The notes under the pieces were generated by a model. That model searched no databases. It saw only the letters and a program-made list of their open reading frames with translations, and was not told the DNA's origin. A stretch of DNA of 64,000 nucleotides from Blasia pusilla (taxonomy: Eukaryota; Marchantiophyta; Marchantiopsida; Blasiales): positions 39,742,001-39,806,000 of the forward strand of contig CM114273.1 of NCBI GenBank assembly GCA_050084515.1, read 5' to 3'. The stretch's first letter is position 1. The number at the start of each line of letters is the position of its first letter. This document shows, one piece after another, positions 47,201 through 58,310 of the stretch. The translations under genes were made by a program, and so were the position numbers.

Positions 47201-48479
47201 GATTGTGTCCCCTCACTATAAGATCTAGTGACTTACAAGCCAACATGAGATGATAGAGGGCTCAACTTCGCTCTCTTGAGGAGGCAATGGTGATGGGGGG
47301 TATGGATTAGAGAACTGACTTTACTGTCTTGTTAACTAGCACATAAACATGTGCCCATGTTGTCCTCAAAGCTTGCAATCAAATCAACTCATACATTATA
47401 CAATCTACTTCCAATATATCCTTAGATGATTATGGATATATACCATCTATTGGACATGTATCCACTTGCATGCAAATATTTTCTTAACCTTACGACAAAA
47501 AATCACCACACAACCAAATCATCATAATCATGGCTTCTATGGGGATAAGTACATGTGTTCGATCCATCTATATGGTTCAAGTCCCATCATCCATATGCGG
47601 TGAGGTTGGTATCAACCTTGTGTACGTGCATCTATTTTTTGCATCTAACATTCAATGCATGGGCACAACACCTTCATCTCTAAGTATTCTCCAACGCTCA
47701 TCTTAATTGATCTATGAGCCTTGCCTGCAATCTAAGTGGATGCAGAAGCACAATACTGGTGTTATCACTGCTTGGCCTCTCAATCTTGCTCTCACTGAAG
47801 GATCCTCTAACTTGCAAGGAATAATATAAGAGGCCTCCATCGCCCATCCAATTTCCTCTTTGCTCATGACATGATTGAAGGGTACTATGAAGGACTCAAA
47901 AGAAAGTACATTATAGTGTGAGAGAAACTGAAAAAAGTGAGTAGATGAAGTCCAATTGGGACATAAAGACTTATCCCTAGGGACCAAAATGCACCCTTTT
48001 TATTGCAACTTCTTTTCAAAAACTCTTTTCCAACATTGATCCACTACCATATATCTCAACTAAATCATTACTTGATAAATAACGGCATTTCCAACATTGG
48101 AATAATATTTTTCCAACTTTTTTAATTGGACATTAACTCAAAATCTGATGTTTTTAGAAAATTGATCTTTGTCTTGAAAATTAAGGATCATATAAACAAT
48201 AAAACCTGCACTAACATCCACCAATTATGACATAGCCTTGTAGATGTCCATTTTATATAGCAATTTTGCACTAGAAAGAGATCCTCAAAGAGAGTGGGTG
48301 GACCAATAGCAATTGGTTGAGGCACCATATTTTCCTTAGATGCAAAAGGAATAGACTTTGTCATTCAAGGAGAAAGAAGGCAATCCAACCTGCTTTTGTA
48401 AGTTGTGTTATATCTATCATTCAAAGAGAAAGGAGGTATTCCGACCTACCTTTGTAAGTTGTGTTATACCTAGTAGCTA
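44211..48479. other. no gene recognised; upstream region and AT-rich intergenic DNA
   Basis: 44211-44700 is GC-richer and is the likely promoter/5' UTR of the - strand gene; ORF 43821-44450 on + overlaps its exons and is not a gene. Beyond 44940 the sequence is AT-rich with poor ORFs (for example 45684-46034), none recognised. Confidence 0.4.
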
Positions 48480-49620
48480 GTGCCTTGGGAAGGTAGGGTT
48501 AGCTAGTTCATATTTTCAGACTGAATTGGCTATGTTGGTGCCTTGTGCAACTTACAAGGTGTGGGGAGTTTCCAATTGTTGAGGTTATGGATGATATGGG
48601 GTGTGGCTAAAAGACCTCAGAGGAGTTCTTTACCAATCGGGATGTCTTACGCTTGATGGTAAGTTCTTGAAACTCTAGTACTCATGTGTTGTCTTCTATT
48701 TAGTTGTTTTCAACAGAGATACTAACTCCACGTTATTTATATCGTGTAACATAACATGTCACATCCTTTTGAATTCAAGATGGAGGAGGGGAATCGAGAT
48801 GTACGCATATTGCCGTTGATCAAACTAGAATCCCTATACCTCCTTGGATTGGTTTCTTGGAGGAGAAAATCATTTGGTTGATGGATCCTTTAATGGCAAG
48901 GATCAGGAGGACGAGGAGATCTGCCTTATAAAGTGTTTATCCACTCCAAGGAAGTGTAGGAGGTCCTCGTGGAGAGTGCATCCAAAAGATGCACGAGGCC
49001 TCTCTACATAAGGTGTTGCCACACAAGATTGGGTGGCAACAACCCTATTAGGAAAACTAGTAGAAATAGATTCACGAGGGTGTCGATAGCACCTATTGGG
49101 ATTTCTTTAGGCGTTGGACCTTCTATAGATCTAGTGAGGCCCTACATCCGTGCCACATTAGGTGCACGATAGCAACGTAGATAGGATTTGCAACATTGGT
49201 GTCAATGACACTTGCACAAAAAAGTTTATACCAATTTTTTCTATATAAACAAATATTTATTCTTTGTTGTATCCTTTGGCTCATGTGATTGAAATTTTGA
49301 ATCTATTATGTGGAAATTTGTTTGCAATGATGAAATTAAATCTAGAAAATTTAAAACAATTTCAAGTTTTTTGCAAGTTTAAATCACAATTGGCTCTTAG
49401 TGCATCCACAACGCTACAACTTTTTGCAAATCTTGAGAAAATTCTTTGCAAGCCAGTTGCAACTAGACTGCATGTGTAATAAAATGGGACCTTTGAGTCA
49501 TGTCACAATTTTTGACCATGAGTTAAATTCTCAATTCTACTAGTAAGTTACAAGTGCAACACTCATAATTAAAGTTGCGACTCAACTATAGTTGCATCGC
49601 AGTTTATGGGACTCTTTAAG
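48480..49620 (+). mobile_element. Decayed element of unknown class (copy 2; partner at 10.16-11.35 kb)
   Basis: Contains a FPIVEVMDDM-coding remnant near 48560 matching KYPIVEVMEDV near 10230, and about 0.9 kb later the TTGCAAGCCAGTTGCAACTAG ... TAATAAAATGGGACC ... TTGCGACTCAACTATAG block that parallels 11090-11310. A short direct repeat (CATTCAAGGAGAAAGAAGG / CATTCAAAGAGAAAGGAGG, period about 58 bp) lies just upstream, 48363-48475. Confidence 0.35.
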
Positions 49621-51906
49621 TATTTGGAAAGGTAGTAGTGAAGTGAACATAGATTTATAAGACTTTGTAATCGAGTATTGTGTTCAAATGGATGCAATAG
49701 TAAACCCACATATTTCTCCAACTCAATTCATTGTGGAGAAAATTCAACTGCCACTCTTGTAAAGATATCATAAAACCCTTAACCCTCATTCTTCAATGAT
49801 GTAGATTTTTTATTTTTTAAACTCTTTCGATTTTTTTCTCGTTTCCATATCACAGAATTGTTGACTCCAATACCATACCTTCTTGTGTTTCATCTCCCAA
49901 ATTCTTGTTTGCCTTGGAATCATCCAAAAATCCTTGGACCATAGCCTTGCCATCCATTTTTCTTACATTCCACCCTTCTCTCTAATCATTGTGAGAACTA
50001 TGATTAAAACATCTTCCAATGGAGGTGAGATAGTAGACATAAGGATGATCATATCCATCATGTCTAAATCATCTCCTAATAAGAGCAAAACAAAACAAAA
50101 CATCCATGGTGGATAAGAAAAGAAGGGAAGAATGAGATCGCTAGAGTGTATAAACCTAAATATAGAGATTAACCTTTTTTCCAACCTATTAGAATAGGTT
50201 GATCATTGAAAAGGACATGCCCTAGTAGGTACCCTTCTCATTAAAGTGACATATGTAAAAGCATTTGTCACGTTGAAGGAATTCGTAAGCTTGGCCATGT
50301 ACATTGGTCTTCTTAGGTGATTCATATGGAGGCATATTTCTCGCATATTTTAGGTCCATTCCAGCTTCGTTTGAAAGGAGCCAAAATGGAGCCGCCAAAA
50401 TCTGTTTCCTTATATTTTCTTTGTTGGTAAAGGGTTAAGTGTTGGTAAAGGGTGAATGAGCACGTATCTTTTCACAATCCCACTTTGTGACATTCCAGAG
50501 AGCAACATGGAGCAATTCTCATTGTTTTCAAGGTAAGTACTCACTATTGTTGAATGTGAGTATACCAACTCTATAACATTCATTATATATCCTCCTGCAA
50601 CAACATGAGTGTGATTTCCCCAATTCAAAACTTACATGATTGATGTTGTTCAACAACAACGTGCTGGAGGTGACATGACGAGTTATTGTGCATTGGACCT
50701 TGATGTTCTTGAGAGCATCATCAGCCTTCTTACCAACACTTGGTCATATATATTGTAATTTGCGGAGTGGTCTATGCTACGGTTCTCACATGGCGACACC
50801 TTCGGAACATGACACGTGTTCCTAGAAACCCTACGTGTATTTCAAGAGCAGGGCGCGTATAAACACGGGGCAGTGTGTGTATTCACAAGAGGGCATATAC
50901 GCATGGGACGAGGGTGTATATGCACAGGACCATGCATGAAACGGTCCGTCATGGGCACTAACTAGTTTATATACATTCGCGGGATAGTCATCATTTTTTT
51001 ATCATGGTGTTTGATGAACGTCGTGTAGGGACTTACCATAATAGAATGTGTTGCACTTTTGAGCAAGAATCATGAGCATCCAACATGACACAAATATTTT
51101 TTGAGGGGACCTCCCATATTTTGGAGTGTTAGAGGAGGTATTAGAGTTGGACTTCCCCTCTTTCCAAGTGATTACCTTGCGATGCCCATGATATCAAATA
51201 CTCATTTGGGGCTAAATGCCCTCCAATGTTTTTTTAGATAATCATGATAAGTTAAAGGTAGATTTGCAATTCCACCAACGGGAAAATGATTTTTGGTTAA
51301 GAAAGGATCTATATCTCTTCAATGGATTGAAACATTGTGGATTGCCTTAAATGACCAACAACATGAGTGGAGTCGGACTTAGTTTTGGGGTCTGGCTTAG
51401 TCCCAAAAATTTAGATTTACATCACCAATATCTCGGAGATGCATTGATCAATCAAAATGACGATTCCTAGAGTGCTTTGGGAAGTATTCCATAACATATT
51501 GGAATTTTAGGTTTTATGTGAGATCCATCTATGGTTCTTATGATTTGGGCTCCACATGTATGCTTATATTTGCACATTTTTTGCATCATCTCATAATTTT
51601 TTGGAATATAATTAAATTTTACTCGTTAGAATATCAATAATAGTAGATGTGTATTTGAAAATGCTCAATTGTCCAATTCCATAGAAGTCACTCAAGATTC
51701 AAAATGGTGGATTGTAGACAAATCGATAGGCAACTACCGTAAGATATTTTGCTAAGTCAACTCTCTTTATTGCTCTACCCCATTTTAGCATAGGTGGCAT
51801 GGATAGTTCAATCACAATTACTAGTTTTTGAAATTTTCAAAAGATATTCATATGTGATTGTATCGAAAATTATCCTTATAAATCCAAATCTCTTTATGAA
51901 TGACCT
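49621..51906. other. no gene recognised; short degenerate repeat at 50848-50930
   Basis: AT-rich with short ORFs. At 50848-50930 a motif of about 20 bp like GGGTGTATATGCACAGG recurs about four times in degenerate form. Confidence 0.4.
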
Positions 51907-52144
51907 CCCACCGTGTGAATTATCTTGGTATGACCTAAACCTCTCTGCCTCCGATTGATTGACATCGATGCCACTCTTTGATCAAGAATAAACTTTGATT
52001 ATCATTATTATCATCTTCCATGATCCCCACCGTGTGAATTATCTTGGTATGACCTAAACCTCTCTGCCTCCAATTGATTGACATCGACGCCACTCTTTGA
52101 TCAAGAATAAACTTTGATTATCATTATTGTCATCTTCCATGATC
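51907..52144. repeat. Tandem duplication, 119-bp period, two units
   Basis: 51907-52025 and 52026-52144 are nearly identical (CCCACCGTGTGAATTATCTT ... CATCTTCCATGATCC); a few transitions separate them. The flanking ORFs are not conserved genes. Confidence 0.9.
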
Positions 52145-52980
52145 CCCACCATAAAAGTAACAAGCTTTGTCTCGCTGAACATTTTCCCTTCAAGAAACGA
52201 TGCACAAAATAATTGGAATACATCCATAATGATCGATAAAGTACTCTCAATGAATACCTTCTTATTCCTTACACCATTAAGAAGGCTATTGCGATGCACC
52301 AAGGTTAAACTTAACACAAAAAATAGTGGCAAAGCACAACACCGTGTAATTATTGCCAAAAATATTGACGAGGTCTATGAACTCATGACTTCTCCATTCC
52401 AATTTCATTCCCATAACTTCTTCAAAGTTGTGGAAATAAGTTACGAGAGGTTCTAACTCAAACTTCTTGTAATTTTGAATGGCTAAATCAAGGCTTTCAT
52501 TCCTTATCTACCATTATAGTGACTTAAAGGTGAAAAATCTTCTACTTAATCACCGTCAAGAAACATAAAACCATAATCTTGCCATGGACTACGAATAAAT
52601 ATGTTAACCACGTATAGGAAGACTTTTGGCAAGCTTGATGTTCACATGCAACATAACTCCCAAAGAGATGGATCACACATCCCTCTCAAGGTTTTGACGG
52701 GGCTGATAGGATCATGAAGGTGGGAGGGGTGTATCTTAGTGTGAACTTTGATTCCCCATACCATTTATGTACCTTATGTGGGCTCAAACCAAGTCACCTT
52801 ATGTGGATACAAACCAAACTCTAAACTTAGATGGTAATTTTGTGGGAGGTAGAGAACATCCAATGTTAAAGGGACAAATATCCCTCACTTTGGTGGAGCA
52901 CCACAACCAGGAGCCATGAAATGCACCTCCTCTTTTAGACTTACCCTCAATAAGTCAAATGCTTCACTTCTTACATATTA
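52145..52980. other. no gene recognised
   Basis: No supported coding region; the 109-codon ORF at 52127-52456 overlaps a 101-codon ORF on the other strand and neither has a known motif. Confidence 0.45.
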
Positions 52981-53171
52981 CTAGTATGTTTTCTATGCGA
53001 TGCACGGATGACAATTTTCTTTCTCCTCTTAATCTAATTACCCTTAAATGATAGGTGGCAACAATAGAAGGGCCTTTAAGGACATGTGTAAACAATAGAG
53101 GGACCTTAAAAAGACAAGTGTCAACATAGGAGGAGGGTTTCTCTAATTCCATCCTCTTTGAAACATATAGA
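52981..53171 (-). mobile_element. Miniature Helitron-like element (copy C, both ends intact)
   Basis: On -, the 191-bp element starts TCTATATG after a host A and ends CTAG before a host T, exactly the A/T insertion rule of Helitrons, with no target duplication. A GC-rich partial hairpin (CCGTGCATCGCATAG) lies 10-12 nt before the CTAG. It shares both ends and overall length with the copy at 12873-13065. Confidence 0.7.
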
Positions 53172-54528
53172 TTATTTTTCTCCCTCCATACTCATAGTAG
53201 CTCCATCCTTTGTTAATAGTGTAGATGAGAATATGCCCTAAGAAGAAATTTTTAGATAGAAAAACACAAGACAAAAGGCTCCATGGAATGTGCAAAAATT
53301 GCTTCAACATTTCTATGGTATGGTCCCATGCAAAACTTTAACCTAATTGGTCCCGACCAAAAATAGTATGAAGAACCTGCAAGAGAAAAAAATTGCAATA
53401 AACTATTAAAGAGAACCCGCAAGAGGGCATGAAGTGCTCAGGACAAAGGCGTTTAAATGACATATAGAAATGCACTCGTTTGTGGGGCTTCCTTGCCTTT
53501 GTTAGAGTTGGAGAAGGCCGATTCCATATGAACCGGCCTTCTTTACGATACATTCTTACCTCCCACATCTTGAGTGGGAACACCTCTTTTTTCTCTTACC
53601 CCAACCGCGTGTGGCCTTGGCATTCTCCACTCCTTGAATCCACCTACTTGCGTCTCATCCCTACCATATAGTAGGGCCGCACATCCAACACTTCTGTGCG
53701 TGTATTTAACTCACACGCCCTAGAAATTACAAAACCTAACAATATTGAACTTCCTCGGACATAAATGGAGGTCGTCCGTATTTTATGGTTGAACGTTTGA
53801 AAGATGTCAAAAAATTTACGACCTCATAGTGAGACGCCCTAATAAACCTTCAGGATTCCATGGAGGACTAAGGCACATAACTATATAACTCTCTTTCTCC
53901 TTTTCGGATATGGTAGGGATGAGATGCAACTAGGTGGATTCTAATAGGGCCACTCAATTCCGGATTAGGACCAAATTGGAGGCCCTTGAACCCCGTTTGA
54001 AGAAAGGGAACCTAAATAGGAGTGCAAAAGAGATTTCTTTCATATGATATTAATATTTAAAATAACAACAAACCCACTCGTGTGGAGCGAACGGCCCGTG
54101 GGGAAGAAATGGTCGTTCGGGAAGAAAATTGAGGGGCCGTGTTTTCTCGTCATGCACATGCTTCGAGGATATGGCCGAGTTCAACCGCGAGGAGGTCGAT
54201 TCTGTTTGGTACTCATCCGCATCCACTTTTTTTCCAACTCTGTTTTCCCTTTCTGAAGCTTCGAGGCTACGGCGGATTGCAAACGCGAGTAGGTCAATTC
54301 TATTTGTTTCCCATGCACATCCAGGCTCTCTGCTTTCCTTCGCAGAATACTGAAAGTCTAATCACATTTTTTCAGGATGTACGTAAGTGCACTACGAAGT
54401 CCCGATACTTCGAAGCTGTGCATCGCAAAACTGTGGGAGTAAGCAGAGATCGGAGTGACGAAGGCAGGAATGCTACGGGAAACTCTAGAAGAGAACGCCT
54501 GTGAGAAATTGGGCCGGAGCTGGCGGTC
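53172..54528. other. no gene recognised; upstream region of the NTF2-like gene with a diverged direct repeat
   Basis: Intergenic up to about 54040. In the likely leader/promoter a direct repeat of period 98 bp occurs: CTTCGAGGATATGGCCGAGT at 54161 and CTTCGAGGCTACGGCGGATT at 54259, each followed by CGCGAG(G/T)AGGTC(G/A)ATTCT. Confidence 0.45.
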
Positions 54529-55605
54529 ATGGCATCTCGGACATTGGCCAGTGTCTTGTGTGGGGGAGCTTTAGTGGACGGGAGCGCTATGAAGTTGAGT
54601 TCCGAAACTCCATCTGGAAGTGCTTTTCTAGGTTTTGTTCCGAGATGGCAAACTGTGGCAGCTGCGGAGAGGCGAACTCTGAACGCATGGAACCGGAGGC
54701 CGGTGGACCTCCCCTTGGTTAGATCTGAATCTTGGTGTAAGAGTAGCAAACGCCGGAGAAATGATGGCCCGGACAAGTCATTCAAGAGCAGAATTGGAGC
54801 AACTAGCAAGGAGAATGAAGCTTCACATCCGATGCAACTCTGGCCAGGACCTTCTTCTCCGTCAGAATTCGAGTTTGGAGACGAAGAGGCGCACGAGAAT
54901 GACACGGACTTGCAGCAGGACGGGGAGGAGAAAATCCCCAGCTTTTCGGGACTTGAACCTGGACGGGACGGTATGGAAATGTTGCGGGGTTTGGAGTCGT
55001 ATATGGAAGATGTAGACGTCCTCGAGGAGGATGAGGAGCCGGCGAAGTATGTGCAGCCCTCACCGATACCTCAGGAAGATATAGATATGAGAAACCGAGT
55101 GGAGGAGGTGATGTACACTCTGAAAGAGCTCTTGCCGGGGCCGCTGGAAGCCATCGTTGTGGACCAAGAGAAATACTTGGCTCTGGCCAAGCTGTTCAGT
55201 GAAACGTCGGAATTCCAAGATCCTCTCGTCTGCATGAGAGGAATCAGGAGCATAGAGACGTGGTTCAAAACCCTGGCCGATGCAGGAGTAGCGGTAGATC
55301 TCCATGAAATCTACTATGAGAATGTTGCTGCAGATAGGTTCAAGCGCTGGGTGTTCGCCGTTTGGACTGCAACTTCGACGAACAATGAATCTGATTTATG
55401 CGAAGGAAATAACAGGGAGGAACCAAAATTGGACTATGTTCTCCGACTATCAGGGGAATCAAAGTTCGAAGTGGATAAATCAGGCCGTGTGACAAGTGTT
55501 CAATCTAAGTGGTACAAAATGACCGAAAATGGAGATCAGGAATTGGCGACAGCAAAGTCGTGGTTAACTCAAGCTCTCACCAGAAGCAAGATTGGAAGTA
55601 TTTAA
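54529..55605 (+). CDS. Single-exon protein with C-terminal NTF2-like domain
   Basis: 358 residues without introns. The N-terminal half is low-complexity: a Ser/Arg-rich start, then an acidic stretch from about residue 110 to 180 (DEEAHENDTD, EEDEEPAKY). From about residue 188 the sequence follows an NTF2/SnoaL-like fold: a helix with VEEVMYTLKELL, then LFSETSEFQDPLVCMRGIRS (the F-x-DP...G pattern), a basic-aromatic strand RFKRWVFAVWTAT, YVLRLSGESKFEVDKSGRV and a final SKWYKM. This resembles plant DUF2358-type proteins. The role cannot be told from sequence; no catalytic residues are assigned. The first ATG of the frame is used; the end YKM...KIGSI is followed by TAA. No transit peptide is clear. 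Confidence 0.7.
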   Translation: MASRTLASVLCGGALVDGSAMKLSSETPSGSAFLGFVPRWQTVAAAERRTLNAWNRRPVDLPLVRSESWCKSSKRRRNDGPDKSFKSRIGATSKENEASHPMQLWPGPSSPSEFEFGDEEAHENDTDLQQDGEEKIPSFSGLEPGRDGMEMLRGLESYMEDVDVLEEDEEPAKYVQPSPIPQEDIDMRNRVEEVMYTLKELLPGPLEAIVVDQEKYLALAKLFSETSEFQDPLVCMRGIRSIETWFKTLADAGVAVDLHEIYYENVAADRFKRWVFAVWTATSTNNESDLCEGNNREEPKLDYVLRLSGESKFEVDKSGRVTSVQSKWYKMTENGDQELATAKSWLTQALTRSKIGSI

Positions 55606-56560
55606 TAAAACACAGGGGATTACATTAAACTGAGTCATACCTGTACAAATACATCAAAGTCTAAATGAGTAGAGATGACGAGAAAATGTCGTCTGCGAGT
55701 GTCCAATAGAAGAGAATGTCCGACGACAAGCCTTTCGTGGAAACGATAGATCCGGTGGCAAGAAGAGCCGAGACAAAAGTTTCAGCTCCCTCGGTATCCT
55801 TTTGCTTGTGATGCTAGCTAGCTAGGGTTGTAATCGTGAGAGATTTGGCCGAAATGTCGGCTGAGATACTGCTATGGGTTGGCTTGTACTTCGAATTTAG
55901 AACCTCCTGATGAAGGTGAAGATTGAACGATAGCTCGATTACTGCGTGTGTAAACTTCACCTCTAATGACACTTAGTGGTTTTGGCACTGCTTCAGCTGC
56001 TGCACCAAGGTGCGCTCAGGCTGAAATTCCCCCCTTTGATGACACAGGAAAGGCTGCCATCTCTCTTATTGCTGAAATACTCGCCGATGGAGCTAAACTT
56101 GGGAAATGCCCAGCACCTGACCTTGTATCTATGGTGTCGCAATTTGACCTACCAGCACAGGGACTTTCTCTTGTCAGTGGCTGACAGTCTGCTCAACGAG
56201 ATTAACTCGAAAAGCATAAGTGAGAGGATGGCACGCTCTTACGTTGGGACCCCAACGTATTCGGGGCCGGGAGTGGGAATGGGTGGCTTAGGACCCGGTC
56301 CCATGCCGTCGAGGTCTCCAGAGTTCTGGATCTTTCTTATCCGACGGATAGCATTCATGGGACCCGAACCTAATGCGCGCCGTCAAAACACTGGACGCAA
56401 AGTTTGTGATCGTATTACCACCTAGGTCCAACCAATGAGAAAGAGATAACACGGTTGCTGTAAAACGATAGTGGCGACCCCAACTACATGGGACCGGGTC
56501 CTAAGGGGATGCTAATCACATAGACACACGAGGAGGTTGCGAAGACCCATTTTCTGCGTC
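55606..56560. other. no gene confirmed; possible coding remnant 55966-56270
   Basis: 55966-56184 encodes 72 residues (starting MTLSGFGTASAAAP) that read as plausible coding sequence, and a frame shift at about 56165 would continue into DSLLNEINSKSISERMARSY. No family is recognised. It could be a gene fragment or pseudogene. Confidence 0.3.
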
Positions 56561-58310
56561 CAAAACGATTTTCCAACGGTCTATGGAGAAAAAACATGGT
56601 CTCGATCTTCCGTTAAATCTAGGACATTGGACCAATTCTGCGCCCAAAAGTTTTGGGCGCAGAAAAATTGGCGAGGTGTTATGGTCGTCGCGAGCCCGCA
56701 CCCATGGGATCAAACCCTTAGTTGTTGCCATCATCTCCATTCCTTTTGTGTTGGCAATTGTAAGGAGCCGAGTCGTCGGGTTTGTCCAAGGGGGCCGTTG
56801 GGGCAGAGCCTCTATGTGCTGGGGGGTTGTCCGACACAATCCCACGTAGTTTGCTTTGGGCATGTTGGGGCCTTATCCCATGGGCCCTAATACAGTAAGA
56901 CGAGATGACATTGGGCCTATGGCCTAGGTAGCTTCGATACTGGTCAACCTGGTTGTTTTTTTGCCAGAGTCGTGGAAATTCAACAATTTTTCCAGATTGC
57001 TCACGACAGAAAATTTTGGGCGTAAGAAAGGGGCTTTGTCCTTGCCTCTCCCCAATCAGTTAGAAATTTGGAAAAATTGGCTATTCTCTATCAAGAATGT
57101 GCTTCCCTCCGTCATTTCCATTATCCAAGGGTGGAAATCCACAAGTAGATTGGCTTGAAACCGGTTGCAAACTGCAATTAGCGGTTCTAGTTGGAGGGCC
57201 GCTTCTTGGGATAAGGACCTTAGGGGCAGAGCCCTTGCGTCCATAGATGCTCGCCAGTTTTTATGTGCCCAAAACTTTTGGGTGTAGAAATAACCCAAGT
57301 TCCTAGCAACCTTGACTTAGTTATGACCAGAAGTAGTTACTGGAGACCGGTGCGTGTTGTTGCATTGTCCATTGGTGAATTGTGCCAGACGTAGAAATGA
57401 AGGTCGCGGTGTGTGTATAGGTCACCCATGGAGGTGCCCAAGTGGGTATACCTCGGATGAAGCTCATTTGGAGCTCATATTCCTTAGGATCGCAGACCCT
57501 TTGTTGGGATCCGTGATACATTGCAACTTGCATATATTGAACCTGGATTCTCTCTTGAAGAGTGGGCTAGGAGTGATCAATAATGGAAGATCACACATAT
57601 TTTGGGAGTCCTTGTGTACACTTTCTCTTACTATTGCAACAATGTGTATCTGATTCATGAATATGGTTGTTTGGATGAAGCACGGTTGATTGCAGATTTC
57701 ATCAGAATTTACATTTCATATTCAATTTTATATTGGGTTTGTCTAGTCGTTCGTGTGTTGAGATGTTAGGATCATGTGTGTGCATGACAGCCAATGCATG
57801 TTGGCAGTGATGTGTATTCGCACAACAATTCCCCTAGCAAAGCAAGTATACACTCTACAATGGAAGTCGAATGCAACTCGTCGAGACTTGCATTAACACC
57901 CACTCCATGTAATGGAATGGGTAGCCAAGATTCTTGCCCCTCCTCACTCACTACATCCGGCTATAATTTATAACCATTGACAATCATTACATAGTAGGAG
58001 GCCGAGTTGTTAGGACTTGAGCCACTTGGGACCAAGTCCTAAGTGGCTTGGTGAAGCTCATTTATTGCCGGAGGGCCGATCCCTAAACCCTTTACGCAAT
58101 GCAATTGTGGCGAGCTAGGTCGTCGACCCTAAGAGCTCAATCCCATGAGCATGCAAAGAGGTCGCGACAAACCTCATTTTTTGCGTCCCAAACATGTTAG
58201 CAATGGATAATGTGACAAAACACACCGGTCCCTTGCAACTACTCTTGGTCATAACCAAATCAAGGTCCGCACGACGCGGGGCCATTTTTGCGCCCAAAAG
58301 TTTTGGGCGT
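56561..58310. repeat. Repeat-rich stretch with recurrent GCCCAAAA/TTTTGGGC palindromes
   Basis: A 25-bp palindrome with 12-bp arms around one G lies at 56638-56662; related palindromes lie at 57268-57284 and 58291-58309, and a half-copy near 57009. A stretch at 57749-57830 (GTGATGTGTATTCGCACAACA) resembles the 3' end of the gypsy LTR-like unit (GCGATGTGTATGCGCACGACA), so part of this interval may be a diverged relative of that LTR. No coding region is supported. Confidence 0.5.
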
